A DNA stretch of 64,000 bases from contig NZ_PPPU01000007.1 in the NCBI RefSeq assembly GCF_006483455.1, forward strand, positions 1 to 64,000. Reading direction: 5' to 3'. Position 1 is the stretch's first letter, and every line of letters begins with the position of its first letter. This document shows positions 1 to 8,806 of the stretch, piece after piece. Made by a program: the position numbers and the translations under genes. A model generated the notes under the pieces. The model saw only the letters and a list, made by a program, of their open reading frames with translations. It did not search any database and was not told where the DNA came from. Source of the DNA: Methylomonas koyamae. Lineage in GTDB: Bacteria; Pseudomonadota; Gammaproteobacteria; Methylococcales; Methylomonadaceae.

Positions 1-32
1 CATAATTCAGGACACCCTCCACCTGGCGGCTA

Positions 33-698
33 TTGGCTTTGCTGTTTATTGTTTCTGATATTGCTTACGCATCAGAGTCTTATTTTAGGAGTTGCGACTC
101 TGTCTTAGAATCTCTCGACTTTAAGCCGTTGAAGTTGTTTTATGACTCTCGACCTAATCAAGCACGTCCAGATGATTGTTTTCGACTGAACAAAAGCGAG
201 TTCTTGGTTACTGTAACCAATGCCGTCCGTATTGATCAGGGTTTGTATTTTTATGACTCAAATGACAATTCATACGAGCTCGTGGGCGGGCATTATTGGC
301 CGGAAATTTCAATAAAACGCGAGTTTATCGGCGGGAACCAAAAACGATTCGTTTTGGTTAGCACATCGAATCTATCACGAGGTAATTGGGAATACGGCTA
401 CAGGATTCTCTATCTAGTTCCTGGAAAAAAAATAGAATCCTTTGCCGTCAAAGATCTTCTATTTGCGAAAGAAAATCCGGTTTCGGGTTTTTGTGGGCAT
501 GATAGTGATGGGGTTGAACTAAACGATATTGCAACTTCGATTAACGGCTTTGATATAGTCGATGAAGGAAGCGACAAAGTTCGAGTTCAATTCAATGTCG
601 AAGAGGAAGACTGCAAAACAGGCATACATCGAAAATATAATCGGGTATTTATGCCCCAAGCTGGCGGATTCACTGAAGTTGAGCAGATCAAGAATTGA
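33..698 (+). CDS. hypothetical exported protein
   Basis: I do not recognise this 221-residue protein. It begins with a short hydrophobic stretch ending in AYA-S, which looks like a signal peptide with a cleavage site near residue 13, so the product is probably periplasmic or secreted. That signal is short, so the true start may be a few codons upstream; an in-frame stop lies at position 3, which limits the extension to ten codons. The start is a TTG with a poor ribosome binding site. The mature part is mixed polar and aromatic with cysteines near residues 20, 49, 153 and 193 that could form disulfides. Base composition is lower in G+C than the genes that follow, and the gene stands alone. Coding status is likely because the frame is long and open, but function is unknown. 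Confidence 0.55.
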   Translation: MALLFIVSDIAYASESYFRSCDSVLESLDFKPLKLFYDSRPNQARPDDCFRLNKSEFLVTVTNAVRIDQGLYFYDSNDNSYELVGGHYWPEISIKREFIGGNQKRFVLVSTSNLSRGNWEYGYRILYLVPGKKIESFAVKDLLFAKENPVSGFCGHDSDGVELNDIATSINGFDIVDEGSDKVRVQFNVEEEDCKTGIHRKYNRVFMPQAGGFTEVEQIKN

Positions 699-927
699 CG
701 TTCAATCGCTTAATGTGCGCTGTCGCTGCGACTTTATTAACGCGGTGCGCATGGCGTTCTGATCCTACGCTTCGGAGCTTTTGTATCGGGGCATTCGAAT
801 GGGTTTTCCAGTCGACTCCTCAGTAGTGTGACATTCCTGCGGCCCCGTTTGAGTATTTGTCGATAAAAACTCTGGGCTCTGCGCAGCATCTGGATAGGAC
901 TATGTTAGGCATACAATTTTGATGCCG

Positions 928-1209
928 TCACTTTTTTACCCGTTCCCGCCTGGCTTCCATCGGATTTTTCCGTAGCGGCCGGTAGATTTCGACGCGGTCG
1001 CCGTCGGCCAGAACTTTATCCGCGGTGCAGACCGCACCGAAGATGCCGATGGTTTGCTGCGCCAGATCGATGTCTGGGAGTTGGCTGGCGATGTTCGACG
1101 CCGATATGGCCTCGACCGCAGTAGTGCCGGCCGCCAGCGTCAGCGGAATCAGGATTTGCCGTTCCGGCAGGGCGTAGGCCACTTCGACCTGAATCGGATC
1201 AGCCGCCAT
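928..1209 (-). CDS. ratB: RatB/RnfH family ubiquitin-like protein
   Basis: A 93-residue beta-grasp protein of the RnfH/RatB family, whose members accompany RatA next to smpB in many gammaproteobacteria; the biochemical role is not settled. The ATG at 1209 was chosen over a longer open frame because it starts the conserved domain (MAADPIQVEVAYAL) and lies just inside the end of ratA, overlapping it by 11 bases, which suggests translational coupling. The family pattern is visible: a first strand with PIQVEVAYA, a helix around residues 30-45, the segment IGIFGAVCTADKVL and the closing DGDRVEIYRPL, followed by a basic tail. It is the last gene of the minus-strand group transporter-ratA-ratB. Confidence 0.88.
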   Translation of the reverse strand: MAADPIQVEVAYALPERQILIPLTLAAGTTAVEAISASNIASQLPDIDLAQQTIGIFGAVCTADKVLADGDRVEIYRPLRKNPMEARRERVKK

Positions 1210-1636
1210 ACAGGGCTTTGGCGCGTTGGGTGAAGGAACCGACCATGGTGTTGCAGATTTGATTGAACACCGGGCCGAAGGCCAGGCTGGCGAAAGCGCT
1301 GGAAATTTCGAACTCGAGATCCAGCGAGATTTTGCTGGCGTCCTCGCGCAACGGCATAAAGCTCCAAAAACCTTCCAATGATTTGAACGGCCCGTCGAGC
1401 AGACTGATCTGAATCCGGCCACCGCGGTCGATTTTATTGCGGGTGGTGAACGACTTGTGAAAACCGGCTTTGGCGATGTCGATCTGGCCTTCGACGATAT
1501 CGCCCTCGCGGCGCAGCACCCGGCTGCCGGAACACCATGGCAGAAATTTGGGATAGGATTCGATGTCGTCGACCAGATCGAACATCTGCTGCGCGGAAAA
1601 TTTCACCAGCGCGCTTTTTTGTACCACCGTAATCAT
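1199..1636 (-). CDS. ratA: RatA/Coq10 family START-domain protein
   Basis: A 145-residue START/polyketide-cyclase-like protein of the Coq10/RatA family. Family members bind ubiquinone (Coq10) or, in E. coli, were reported to hinder 70S ribosome assembly (RatA); which applies here cannot be read from sequence. Recognisable features are the N-terminal VQKSALVKF strand, the motif MFDLVDDIESYPKFLPWC at about residues 18-36, the DGPFKSLEGFWSF segment and the C-terminal amphipathic helix. The ATG directly abuts the stop codon of the upstream transporter gene and the 3' end overlaps ratB, so the three are probably co-transcribed. The neighbourhood with smpB on the opposite strand is the usual one for this gene. 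Confidence 0.9.
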   Translation of the reverse strand: MITVVQKSALVKFSAQQMFDLVDDIESYPKFLPWCSGSRVLRREGDIVEGQIDIAKAGFHKSFTTRNKIDRGGRIQISLLDGPFKSLEGFWSFMPLREDASKISLDLEFEISSAFASLAFGPVFNQICNTMVGSFTQRAKALYGG

Positions 1637-2995
1637 TTACAGCACTCCGAGTACGTGCAGGAATACCAGAAAGACCGAGGCCGGCGCGACGTATTTGATC
1701 AAAAATTGCCAGACTTGAAAACCTTGTGTTGGCAATTCCAATTCCTGCTCGGTATCGGTCTGGCGCATGGTCCAGCCGGCAAACAGGGCGATGCATAGAC
1801 CGCCGATCGGCAACATCAGGTTGGCGGTCAGGTAGTCCAGCAATTCGAACAGGTTTTTATCGAACCACTTGTGGCCGGACCAGATGTTGAACGAAAACAC
1901 CACTGTCACGCCCAGAGCCCAACAGGCGCTGCCGGCCCAGACGCAGGCGCGGTGGCGTTCTATGTCTTTATTCTCTACCAGCCAGGCCACAGCCGGCTCG
2001 ATCAATGAAATCGAGGAGGTCAGTGCCGCAAAAAACAGCAAAACGAAAAACAGCACGCCGAACAGCCAGCCACCGCCCATGTGGCCGAAAGCCAGCGGCA
2101 GGGTTTGAAAAATCAATCCCGGTCCGGCTGCCGCTTCCAGGTTGTTGGCGAACACCAGCGGGAAGATTGCGATGCCGGCCAGCAACGCGACGATGGTGTC
2201 GGCACCGGCAATAAAGAACGTGGTTTTGGCGATCGAGACATGGCCGGGCAGGTAAGAGCCGTAAACCATGATCGCGCCCATACCCAGGCTCAGAGTGAAG
2301 AAGGCGTGGCCCATCGCGGTCAATACCGCATCGGCGTCGATCTTGCTGAAATCCGGGCTGAACAGAAATTCGATGCCTCTCTCGTACGCGCCGGACGACA
2401 TCGCATAAGCCACCAATATCATCAGAATCACGAACAAGGCCGGCATCAAAAATCGCACGGCTTTTTCCAAGCCGCCTTGCACGCCACGCATCACCACCTG
2501 CATCGTGATGATCATGAACAGCGTATGCCAGAACAATTGCTGGATCGGGCTGGCCATCAGGCCGTCGAACATGGCTTTGACCTCGCCGGCGTCGGTGCCG
2601 AAGAAGCCGCCAAAGAAGGCTTTGAAAATATAGGCCATGGCCCATCCGGCAATTACGCTGTAGTAAGAGAGGATCAGAAAGCCGGCGATCATGCCCAGCC
2701 AGCCCAGGTAATGCCAGCGCGGGTCGGCGCCGGCTTCCGCGCTCAGGTTTTGCATGGTGTTGATCGGGCTTTGCCGGCCGCGCCGGCCGAGCATGATCTC
2801 GGCGATCATGATCGGCACGCCGATTGCGGCAACGCAGGCCAAGTACACCATCACGAAGGCACCGCCGCCGTTTTCGCCGGTGATGTACGGAAATTTCCAG
2901 ATATTACCCAATCCCACCGCCGATCCGGTGGCGGCCAAAATAAATGCAAAGCGGGATGACCATTCGCCGTGAATGGATCGGGTTTTATCGCTCAT
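1637..2995 (-). CDS. Sodium-dependent transporter, NSS/SNF family
   Basis: A 452-residue inner-membrane protein of the neurotransmitter:sodium symporter family (LeuT fold). The N-terminal signature FAFILAATGSAVGLGNIWKF at about residues 17-36 contains the unwound first helix that binds sodium and substrate, and the G-rich ENGGGAFVMVY follows in helix 2. About eleven to twelve hydrophobic segments cover the whole length, which matches bacterial members. The likely substrate is an amino acid or similar small zwitterion, but the sequence does not say which. The gene is divergent from smpB, with about 100 bases between the two starts, and runs directly into ratA. Confidence 0.92.
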   Translation of the reverse strand: MSDKTRSIHGEWSSRFAFILAATGSAVGLGNIWKFPYITGENGGGAFVMVYLACVAAIGVPIMIAEIMLGRRGRQSPINTMQNLSAEAGADPRWHYLGWLGMIAGFLILSYYSVIAGWAMAYIFKAFFGGFFGTDAGEVKAMFDGLMASPIQQLFWHTLFMIITMQVVMRGVQGGLEKAVRFLMPALFVILMILVAYAMSSGAYERGIEFLFSPDFSKIDADAVLTAMGHAFFTLSLGMGAIMVYGSYLPGHVSIAKTTFFIAGADTIVALLAGIAIFPLVFANNLEAAAGPGLIFQTLPLAFGHMGGGWLFGVLFFVLLFFAALTSSISLIEPAVAWLVENKDIERHRACVWAGSACWALGVTVVFSFNIWSGHKWFDKNLFELLDYLTANLMLPIGGLCIALFAGWTMRQTDTEQELELPTQGFQVWQFLIKYVAPASVFLVFLHVLGVL

Positions 2996-3093
2996 GTGTT
3001 GCGCCCTGTGTTTTTTAAGTCGTTATTTAACGGGTGTGTGAGTAAAATAACAAAATTCCCGTTTTCAGTCAGTCTAAAAAATCCTAGCACCAG

Positions 3094-3579
3094 ATGGCCG
3101 CCAAAAAATCGAAAAAGGACTCCAAAGCCAACGACAACACCATTGCGGTAAATCGGCAAGCCACCCACGAGTACACGATAGACGAGCAATTCGAGGCCGG
3201 TTTGGTGTTGGAAGGGTGGGAAGTGAAGAGTCTGCGCGACGGCCGGGTGCAGTTGAAGGAAAGCTACGTCGAAATCAAACGCGGCGAAGCCTGGTTGTGC
3301 GGCGCCCACGTTTCGCCGTTGCTGTCGGCCTCGACCCACGTCAATCCGGACGCGGTGCGGCGCAAGAAGCTGCTATTGCACCGGCGCGAACTGAACAGGT
3401 TGATCGGCTCGGTGGAACGCAAAGGCTACACTCTGATCCCACTGTCCATGTATTGGATTAAAGGCCGGGCCAAACTGAAAATCGGCTTGGCTAAAGGTAA
3501 AAAACTGCACGATAAGCGTGCCGCGGCCAAGGACAAGGATTGGCAACGCGACAAGGCGCGCATCATGAAACACGGCTAA
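3094..3579 (+). CDS. smpB: SsrA-binding protein SmpB
   Basis: A 161-residue small basic protein that binds tmRNA and delivers it to stalled ribosomes for trans-translation. Conserved blocks are present in order: [49 protein letters not shown], the [22 protein letters not shown] block and the lysine-rich C-terminal tail containing KLHDKR and RDKARIMK, which reaches into the decoding centre. The N-terminus is slightly lysine-rich, typical for proteobacterial forms. No tmRNA gene (ssrA) was seen nearby. The next gene starts three bases after the stop codon. Confidence 0.97.
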   Translation: MAAKKSKKDSKANDNTIAVNRQATHEYTIDEQFEAGLVLEGWEVKSLRDGRVQLKESYVEIKRGEAWLCGAHVSPLLSASTHVNPDAVRRKKLLLHRRELNRLIGSVERKGYTLIPLSMYWIKGRAKLKIGLAKGKKLHDKRAAAKDKDWQRDKARIMKHG

Positions 3580-3582
3580 GCC

Positions 3583-4149
3583 ATGTCTTCTCATCCCAAT
3601 TTACTCGACGCAAATAACAGCGTCCTGCTGCTGGTGGATATTCAAACCCGCCTCAGTGCGGCGATGGCGGCAGCCGAATCGCAACAGATGTCACACCACT
3701 GCGAGCGCCTGCTGCAAGCGGCGGCTTTGCTGGATGTGCCGGTCATCGTGACCGAACAGTACCCGCAAGGGCTGGGGCCGACTCAAGCCAATTTGTTGGA
3801 GCGATTGCCGGCCGCGGCGCAGGTGTTCGCCAAAACCGGGTTTTCCTGCTGCGCGGCGGAAGGCTTTGACGGCACGTTGGCGGCACTGGGACGCAAGCAG
3901 ATAGTGCTGGCCGGCCAAGAAACCCATGTGTGCGTCCTGCAGACTGCGCTTGAATTGCAGCATCGGGGTTACCAGATACATGTGCTTACCGACGCCGTCT
4001 GCTCCCGGCACGCCGAACATAAGGCCTTCGCTTTGCAGCGCATGCAGCAGCAGGGTGTGACGCTGAGCTGCCACGAATCGGTATTGTTCGAATGGTTGCG
4101 CGATGCCAAGCATGAACGGTTTAAGGCTATTTCCGGTTTATTGCGTTAA
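3583..4149 (+). CDS. Isochorismatase-family hydrolase
   Basis: A 188-residue cysteine hydrolase of the isochorismatase superfamily, closest in look to YcaC-like proteins of unknown substrate. The catalytic triad can be placed: Asp19 in LLLVDIQ, Lys84 in FAKTGFSC and Cys117 in GQETHVCVLQ. A cis-peptide region precedes the cysteine as usual. Family reactions are hydrolysis of C-N or C-O bonds in small metabolites; nothing in the sequence or in the neighbours (smpB before, apbE after) identifies the substrate. It starts three bases after smpB and is probably read from the same transcript. Confidence 0.88.
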   Translation: MSSHPNLLDANNSVLLLVDIQTRLSAAMAAAESQQMSHHCERLLQAAALLDVPVIVTEQYPQGLGPTQANLLERLPAAAQVFAKTGFSCCAAEGFDGTLAALGRKQIVLAGQETHVCVLQTALELQHRGYQIHVLTDAVCSRHAEHKAFALQRMQQQGVTLSCHESVLFEWLRDAKHERFKAISGLLR

Positions 4150-4170
4150 ATACACCATCGTGGGGGATAA

Positions 4171-5199
4171 ATGATACGGACGACATGGATCGGACCGATA
4201 CTGGGAGCGTTATTGCTGGTGGCTTGCGGCGGTGAACCGCCGGTGCCGGTGCAGAAATTCGAGGGCTTCGCCCAAGGCACCACCTACCATGTCAGCTATT
4301 GGTCGGAGCAGGTTGTCGATGGCAAGCAAGTGCAAGCCGAAGTCGACAGGACGTTGGCGGAGCTGGATAAATTGTTGTCGAACTACCGGGCCGATTCCGC
4401 AATCGAGCAATTCAATGTGTCTGCCGCGACGGTCGGCCAGACCGTGGACGCGCAAATCGTTGCCCTGGTCAAAGTAGCGCAAACGGTCAGTCAGCTCAGT
4501 TCCGGTTGTTACGATCTGACCGTCAAGCCTATATTCGAACTTTGGGGTTTTCAAAACGACGAATTGCACGTGCCGGACCAGGCCGCTATCGATGCCGCGT
4601 TGGCTAATGTCGGCATGTCTAAACTGGAAATCGTCGACGATGTGCATTTGTTGAAGAAGTTACCTAGTCTTCGCGTCGATTTGTCCTCCATCGCCCAGGG
4701 TTACAGTGTTGGCAAAGTTGCCGGAGCCATGGAACACTTGGGCATAGAAAATTATCTGGTCGAAATCGGCGGGGAACTGAAATCGAATGGCCATAAACCC
4801 GACGGCAAAGCCTGGGTCATCGCCGTCGAAAAACCCTTGCCCGGCGAAAGAATGATGCATAAGACGGTGACTTTGCCGAAGGATGCGCCGATGGCGGTGA
4901 TGACCAGCGGCACTTATCGCCACTATTTCGATCTGAAAGGCCAGCGCTACAGCCACATTCTGGATGCGCGCAACGGCAGGCCGGTGGGGCATGATTTGGT
5001 GGCGGTGACGGTTTTCCACGAAAATCCGACGGTGGCCGATGCTTGGTCGACGGCCTTGCTTTGTCTGGGTCAGGAAGAGGGTATGAAGTTGGCGGATAAC
5101 GAGAAACTGCAGGCTTTATTCATTCAGCAGCGCGGCAGCGAATTCGTCGAAAGCAAGACTCGGGCGCTGACGACCTCGACCGCAGTCACAATCAATTAA
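4171..5199 (+). CDS. apbE: FAD:protein FMN transferase ApbE, lipoprotein
   Basis: A 342-residue ApbE-type flavin transferase, which attaches FMN from FAD to a Thr or Ser of target proteins on the periplasmic side. A lipoprotein signal peptide ends in the lipobox LLLVAC with Cys19, so the enzyme is anchored in a membrane facing the periplasm. Family motifs are present: KFEGFAQGTTYHVSYW near the mature N-terminus, DLSSIAQGYSVGKVA at about residue 170, the glycine-rich VEIGGELKSNG, MTSGTYRHYF, YSHILDARNGRP and the metal-site segment VADAWSTALLCLG. The start is preceded by a strong GGGGG ribosome binding site. The usual substrates (Nqr, Rnf or FMN-binding-domain proteins) are not in the window, but a DUF2231 membrane protein follows directly and may be part of the same redox module. 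Confidence 0.94.
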   Translation: MIRTTWIGPILGALLLVACGGEPPVPVQKFEGFAQGTTYHVSYWSEQVVDGKQVQAEVDRTLAELDKLLSNYRADSAIEQFNVSAATVGQTVDAQIVALVKVAQTVSQLSSGCYDLTVKPIFELWGFQNDELHVPDQAAIDAALANVGMSKLEIVDDVHLLKKLPSLRVDLSSIAQGYSVGKVAGAMEHLGIENYLVEIGGELKSNGHKPDGKAWVIAVEKPLPGERMMHKTVTLPKDAPMAVMTSGTYRHYFDLKGQRYSHILDARNGRPVGHDLVAVTVFHENPTVADAWSTALLCLGQEEGMKLADNEKLQALFIQQRGSEFVESKTRALTTSTAVTIN

Positions 5200-5232
5200 G
5201 CCAAGGCCGGAGCGCCGAAACCAGGGGGATTC

Positions 5233-6021
5233 ATGTTGGGACTAGACAGTCAAATCCGATTTTCGATACATGGCGGTGCCGACAGCGGCGGCGTGGCCGG
5301 CGGCGTCGATAGTCTGCTGGCGTTTTTGGAGACCGCAGTCCGGCAATCGCCGGCCGAAACCTTCCACGATTTAATGCCGGGAATCGCGGCATTGCAGAAT
5401 TTGCACCCGTTATTCGTGCATTTTCCGATCGCCTTGTTGAGTCTGTTTTTTGCAGTGGATCTGGCCGGCACCCTGGCCGGTCGCGCCGAGTGGCGCCGGG
5501 TCGCCGGCTGGCTGTTGTATCTTGGCGTCGCCTTTGCCGGGATTACCGCGACCTTCGGTTTTATTGCGGCGGATACGGTCGCCCACGGCGGCGATGTCCA
5601 CGAGATCATGGAAAGCCACGAGCATTTGGCGATATCCGTATTCGGTCTGGCCGCATTTCTGGCGGTATGGCGCGGAATCGGCAAAACCCATCCGGCCGGT
5701 CCGGCCAACGCGTTTTACTTGCTGCTGGCCGGAGTGCTGGCCGGCTTGCTGATGTTTACAGCCGATTTGGGTGGCCTGATGGTTTACAAATACGGCGTCG
5801 CGGTCGAGGCGGCCGCCGATGCGAATCAGGCTGCGGCGCAGGAACATGAACATGGCACTACCGATTTCGACCAACCGGTCGATCACGACGAGCCGGTGGT
5901 GAAGCAGCAATTGGGCTTAGGCAGCGCCATCCATCAGGACGGCGCGCAGCATTCACAAGTCGATCCTGCCCCGGCAGCTGCAAGCCACCCGCACCAGCAT
6001 AACCACAAACATGCGCACTAA
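5233..6021 (+). CDS. DUF2231 membrane protein with His-rich tail
   Basis: A 262-residue inner-membrane protein with a DUF2231 domain. After a soluble N-terminal segment of about 55 residues comes the family signature NLHPLFVHFPIALL, then about four transmembrane segments up to residue 190. Histidines in LHPLFVHFP and in the loop AHGGDVHEIMESHEHLA are the sort that could ligate heme or metal, but this is inference. The last 70 residues are hydrophilic and histidine-rich, ending HPHQHNHKHAH, a plausible divalent-metal binding tail. It follows apbE by 33 bases and is closed by a hairpin terminator, so the two are likely co-transcribed. The function of the domain is not established. Confidence 0.82.
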   Translation: MLGLDSQIRFSIHGGADSGGVAGGVDSLLAFLETAVRQSPAETFHDLMPGIAALQNLHPLFVHFPIALLSLFFAVDLAGTLAGRAEWRRVAGWLLYLGVAFAGITATFGFIAADTVAHGGDVHEIMESHEHLAISVFGLAAFLAVWRGIGKTHPAGPANAFYLLLAGVLAGLLMFTADLGGLMVYKYGVAVEAAADANQAAAQEHEHGTTDFDQPVDHDEPVVKQQLGLGSAIHQDGAQHSQVDPAPAAASHPHQHNHKHAH

Positions 6022-6041
6022 GCTGTCGCTGAAGGCGCGGC

Positions 6042-6067
6042 AAAGGCTGGTTCGTCCGGCCTTTTTT
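6042..6067 (+). terminator. Rho-independent terminator after the apbE/DUF2231 genes
   Basis: An eight-pair stem AAGGCTGG/CCGGCCTT with one G-T pair and a five-base loop is followed directly by a run of T. It separates the apbE group from the trp-acc-pur block. Confidence 0.85.
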
Positions 6068-6097
6068 GTTGGGTGCGGGCATGATTTCCGGTTTAGC

Positions 6098-6108
6098 TGT
6101 GGTATCCT
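6098..6108 (+). promoter_or_regulatory. Possible extended -10 promoter for trpF
   Basis: TGTGGTATCCT lies 15 bases before the trpF start and just after the terminator. TATCCT with an upstream TG resembles an extended -10 element; no good -35 hexamer is visible. No trp leader peptide with tandem tryptophan codons was found. Confidence 0.35.
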
Positions 6109-6123
6109 ACGCCGCCATTTTTT

Positions 6124-6756
6124 ATGAGCTTGGCTATGCGTACCCGCGTTAAAATATGCGGCTTTACCAATGTCGACGATGCGGTGCAGGCCGGTCGGCT
6201 GGGTGCCGATGCGATTGGGTTGGTGTTTTACCCGCCCAGTCCGCGTCATGTCGAAATCGAACAAGCGGCGGCGATCAGCGAAGCCTTGCCGGCGTTCGTC
6301 AGCGTGGTAGCCTTGTTCGTCGATGCCGAGCCGGGCATGATTTGGGAAGTATTGGACAAAGTGCGGGTGGATTGTCTGCAATTCCACGGCGAAGAGCCGG
6401 CGGAAGCCTGTCGGATCTATCGCAAATCGTATATCAAGGCCGTCCGGATGCGGCCTGGTATTGACGTAGCGCAGTTGGAAAGCCGATATGCCGATGCCGC
6501 CGGATTGTTACTGGACGCCTACCATCCGGGCCTGCCGGGGGGAAGCGGTAGCGGTTTTGACTGGGATTTGATTCCGCAAAGACGATCGCTGCCGTTGATA
6601 TTGGCGGGTGGTTTGACAGCGGAGAACGCCGGTGCGGCGGTGATTGCGGTAAAGCCGTATGCGTTGGATGTCAGCAGCGGTGTTGAGGCCGGGAAGGGCA
6701 TCAAGGATGCGGCGAAAATGGCCGAATTCATAAGAATAACTAATCAAGCGACTTGA
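6124..6756 (+). CDS. trpF: Phosphoribosylanthranilate isomerase
   Basis: A 210-residue single-domain (beta/alpha)8 barrel that converts N-(5'-phosphoribosyl)anthranilate to CdRP in tryptophan synthesis. It shows the N-terminal [12 protein letters not shown] with the catalytic cysteine, [12 protein letters not shown], the LQFHGEEP strand, [19 protein letters not shown] with the catalytic Asp, the phosphate-binding [11 protein letters not shown] and [15 protein letters not shown]. The start used here is the ATG at 6124; a second ATG five codons on (MRTRVKI) would match the usual family start equally well. It is followed five bases later by trpB. Confidence 0.96.
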   Translation: MSLAMRTRVKICGFTNVDDAVQAGRLGADAIGLVFYPPSPRHVEIEQAAAISEALPAFVSVVALFVDAEPGMIWEVLDKVRVDCLQFHGEEPAEACRIYRKSYIKAVRMRPGIDVAQLESRYADAAGLLLDAYHPGLPGGSGSGFDWDLIPQRRSLPLILAGGLTAENAGAAVIAVKPYALDVSSGVEAGKGIKDAAKMAEFIRITNQAT

Positions 6757-6761
6757 GAATT

Positions 6762-7982
6762 ATGACTGACACATACCCTTTGGGTGACAAGTACGATATG
6801 CCGGACGCCAGGGGGCATTTCGGTCCTTATGGCGGCATCTTTGTAGCCGAGACGCTGATGCCGGCGATTACCGAACTCAACGCAGCCTACCAGCGTTATA
6901 TCGACGATCCGGATTTCATTGCCGAACTGGACGCGGATCTGCGCGATTATGTCGGTCGGCCGTCGCCGTTGTACCACGCTCAACGTTGGAGCGATCACCT
7001 GGGCGGCGCGCAAATTTATCTGAAGCGGGAAGACCTGAACCACACCGGCGCCCATAAAGTGAATAATACCGTCGGTCAGGCCTTGCTGGCCAAACGGATG
7101 GGCAAGACCCGCATCATCGCCGAAACCGGCGCCGGCCAGCACGGCGTCGCCACCGCAACCGTCGCGGCGCGGCTGGGATTGGAATGCGTGGTTTACATGG
7201 GGGCGGTCGATGTCGCCCGCCAGGCGTTAAATGTGTACCGGATGAAACTGTTGGGCGCCACTGTGGTGCCGGTCGAATCCGGCTCCAAAACCCTGAAGGA
7301 CGCGTTGAACGAAGCACTACGCGATTGGGTGACCAATATCGACAACACCTTTTATATCATCGGTACCGTGGCCGGTCCGCATCCTTATCCGGCGATGGTG
7401 CGCGATTTCCAAGCGGTGATCGGCCGCGAAGCCCGCCAACAATGCTTGGACCAAGCCGGTAAATTGCCGGATGCGTTGGTCGCCTGCGTCGGTGGCGGTT
7501 CCAATGCCATTGGCCTGTTTTATCCGTTCATCGACGACGCCGGCGTCAAAATGTATGGTGTCGAAGCGGCCGGCGACGGTATCGCCAGCGGCCGCCATTC
7601 CGCGCCGCTGTCCGCCGGCCGCCCCGGTGTACTGCACGGCAACCGCACCTATCTGATGGCGGACGACGATGGCGAAATCATCGAAACCCATTCCATTTCC
7701 GCCGGTCTGGATTATCCCGGCGTCGGTCCGGAACATGCCTGGCTGAAAGACATCGGCCGGGCCGAGTACCCCAATATCACCGACGACGAGGCCTTGCAGG
7801 GCTTCCACGCGCTGACCAAGATGGAAGGCATCATTCCGGCGCTGGAATCCAGCCATGCTATGGCCTACACGATGAAATTGGCGCCGACGATGCGCAAAGA
7901 TCAAGTCATTGTCGTTAACCTGTCCGGCCGCGGCGACAAGGACATGCACACCATCATGCAACGCGAGGGAATCAGCCTATGA
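6762..7982 (+). CDS. trpB: Tryptophan synthase beta chain
   Basis: A 406-residue PLP enzyme that joins indole, channelled from TrpA, with serine to give tryptophan. The PLP lysine is Lys99 in [10 protein letters not shown], the substrate loop [12 protein letters not shown] follows, and the PLP phosphate site GGGSNAIG is near residue 237. The C-terminal segment [12 protein letters not shown] is typical. A longer frame could begin at a TTG at 6753, inside the trpF stop region, but the ATG at 6762 starts the family-typical N-terminus and is preferred. The stop codon overlaps the trpA start by four bases (ATGA), the usual coupling for the alpha2-beta2 complex. Confidence 0.97.
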   Translation: MTDTYPLGDKYDMPDARGHFGPYGGIFVAETLMPAITELNAAYQRYIDDPDFIAELDADLRDYVGRPSPLYHAQRWSDHLGGAQIYLKREDLNHTGAHKVNNTVGQALLAKRMGKTRIIAETGAGQHGVATATVAARLGLECVVYMGAVDVARQALNVYRMKLLGATVVPVESGSKTLKDALNEALRDWVTNIDNTFYIIGTVAGPHPYPAMVRDFQAVIGREARQQCLDQAGKLPDALVACVGGGSNAIGLFYPFIDDAGVKMYGVEAAGDGIASGRHSAPLSAGRPGVLHGNRTYLMADDDGEIIETHSISAGLDYPGVGPEHAWLKDIGRAEYPNITDDEALQGFHALTKMEGIIPALESSHAMAYTMKLAPTMRKDQVIVVNLSGRGDKDMHTIMQREGISL

Positions 7983-8782
7983 GCCGTCTAGCCGCCAAAT
8001 TCGCCGAATTGAAAGCTTCCGGGCGCAAGGCTTTGATTCCGTTCATTACCGCCGGCGACCCGTATCCGGAATTCACCGTGCCGATGCTGCACGAAATGGT
8101 CAAGGCCGGTGCCGACGTGATCGAACTGGGCGTGCCGTTTTCCGATCCGATGGCCGACGGTCCGGTGATTCAACGCGCCAGCGAGCGCGCCTTGGCCCAC
8201 CATGTCGGGCTGCGCAAAGTGCTGACGATGGCGATGGAATTTCGCAAAACCGATCAAACTACGCCGCTGGTGTTGATGGGTTACCTGAACCCGATCGAAA
8301 TCATGGGCTACGAAGGTTTTGCCAATGCGGTACAGCGTGCCGACGTCGACGGGGTGTTGACGGTCGATTTACCGCCGGAAGAATCGGAGGATTGCGTCAA
8401 ATTGCTGCGCGAGCGCGGCATCGACCAGATCTTTCTGTTGGCGCCGAATACCACGCCGGATCGGATCCGCAAAATGCACGAGGTCGGCAGCGGTTACCTT
8501 TATTATGTGTCGTTGAAAGGCGTCACCGGTGCCGGTCATTTGGATACTGCCGACGTCGAAGACAAGTTGCAAATGATCAAGGCCAACACTGATTTGCCGG
8601 TCGGGGTCGGTTTCGGCGTCAAGGATGCCGATACGGCGCGGACGATTGCCGCCATTGCCGACGGCGTCGTGGTGGGCAGTGCGCTGATTAGTAAGGTTGA
8701 GGCCAATCTTGACGATCCCGAGCAGGCCAAACGTGAAATTATCGAATTGTTAAAGTCCATGCGCCAAGCGATGGACCACTGA
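7979..8782 (+). CDS. trpA: Tryptophan synthase alpha chain
   Basis: A 267-residue TIM barrel that cleaves indole-3-glycerol phosphate to indole and glyceraldehyde 3-phosphate and passes indole to TrpB. Catalytic Glu49 in [12 protein letters not shown] and Asp60 in MADGPVIQ match the E. coli numbering exactly. The phosphate-binding segments [13 protein letters not shown] and [10 protein letters not shown] are intact. The start overlaps the end of trpB by four bases, so expression is probably coupled. accD follows after 24 bases. Confidence 0.97.
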   Translation: MSRLAAKFAELKASGRKALIPFITAGDPYPEFTVPMLHEMVKAGADVIELGVPFSDPMADGPVIQRASERALAHHVGLRKVLTMAMEFRKTDQTTPLVLMGYLNPIEIMGYEGFANAVQRADVDGVLTVDLPPEESEDCVKLLRERGIDQIFLLAPNTTPDRIRKMHEVGSGYLYYVSLKGVTGAGHLDTADVEDKLQMIKANTDLPVGVGFGVKDADTARTIAAIADGVVVGSALISKVEANLDDPEQAKREIIELLKSMRQAMDH

Positions 8783-8806
8783 GCTACATAGCGGAGAACA
8801 CCCCGA

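Noticed and set aside
1434-1798. Long open frames on both strands across ratA and the transporter gene
   Set aside because: They are opposite-strand or shifted-frame shadows in G+C-rich coding sequence and have compositions rich in Arg, Gln and His typical of such artefacts.
2081-2959. A 292-codon plus-strand frame inside the sodium symporter gene
   Set aside because: It lies wholly antisense to a clear transporter gene and has an artefact-like composition rich in His, Gln and Arg.
2996-3093. A tmRNA (ssrA) gene next to smpB
   Set aside because: The 98-base gap is too short and has no tRNA-like ends.
6068-6123. A trp attenuator or leader peptide
   Set aside because: The 56 bases between the terminator and trpF have no tryptophan-codon-rich short frame and no alternative hairpins; the terminator belongs to the upstream gene.
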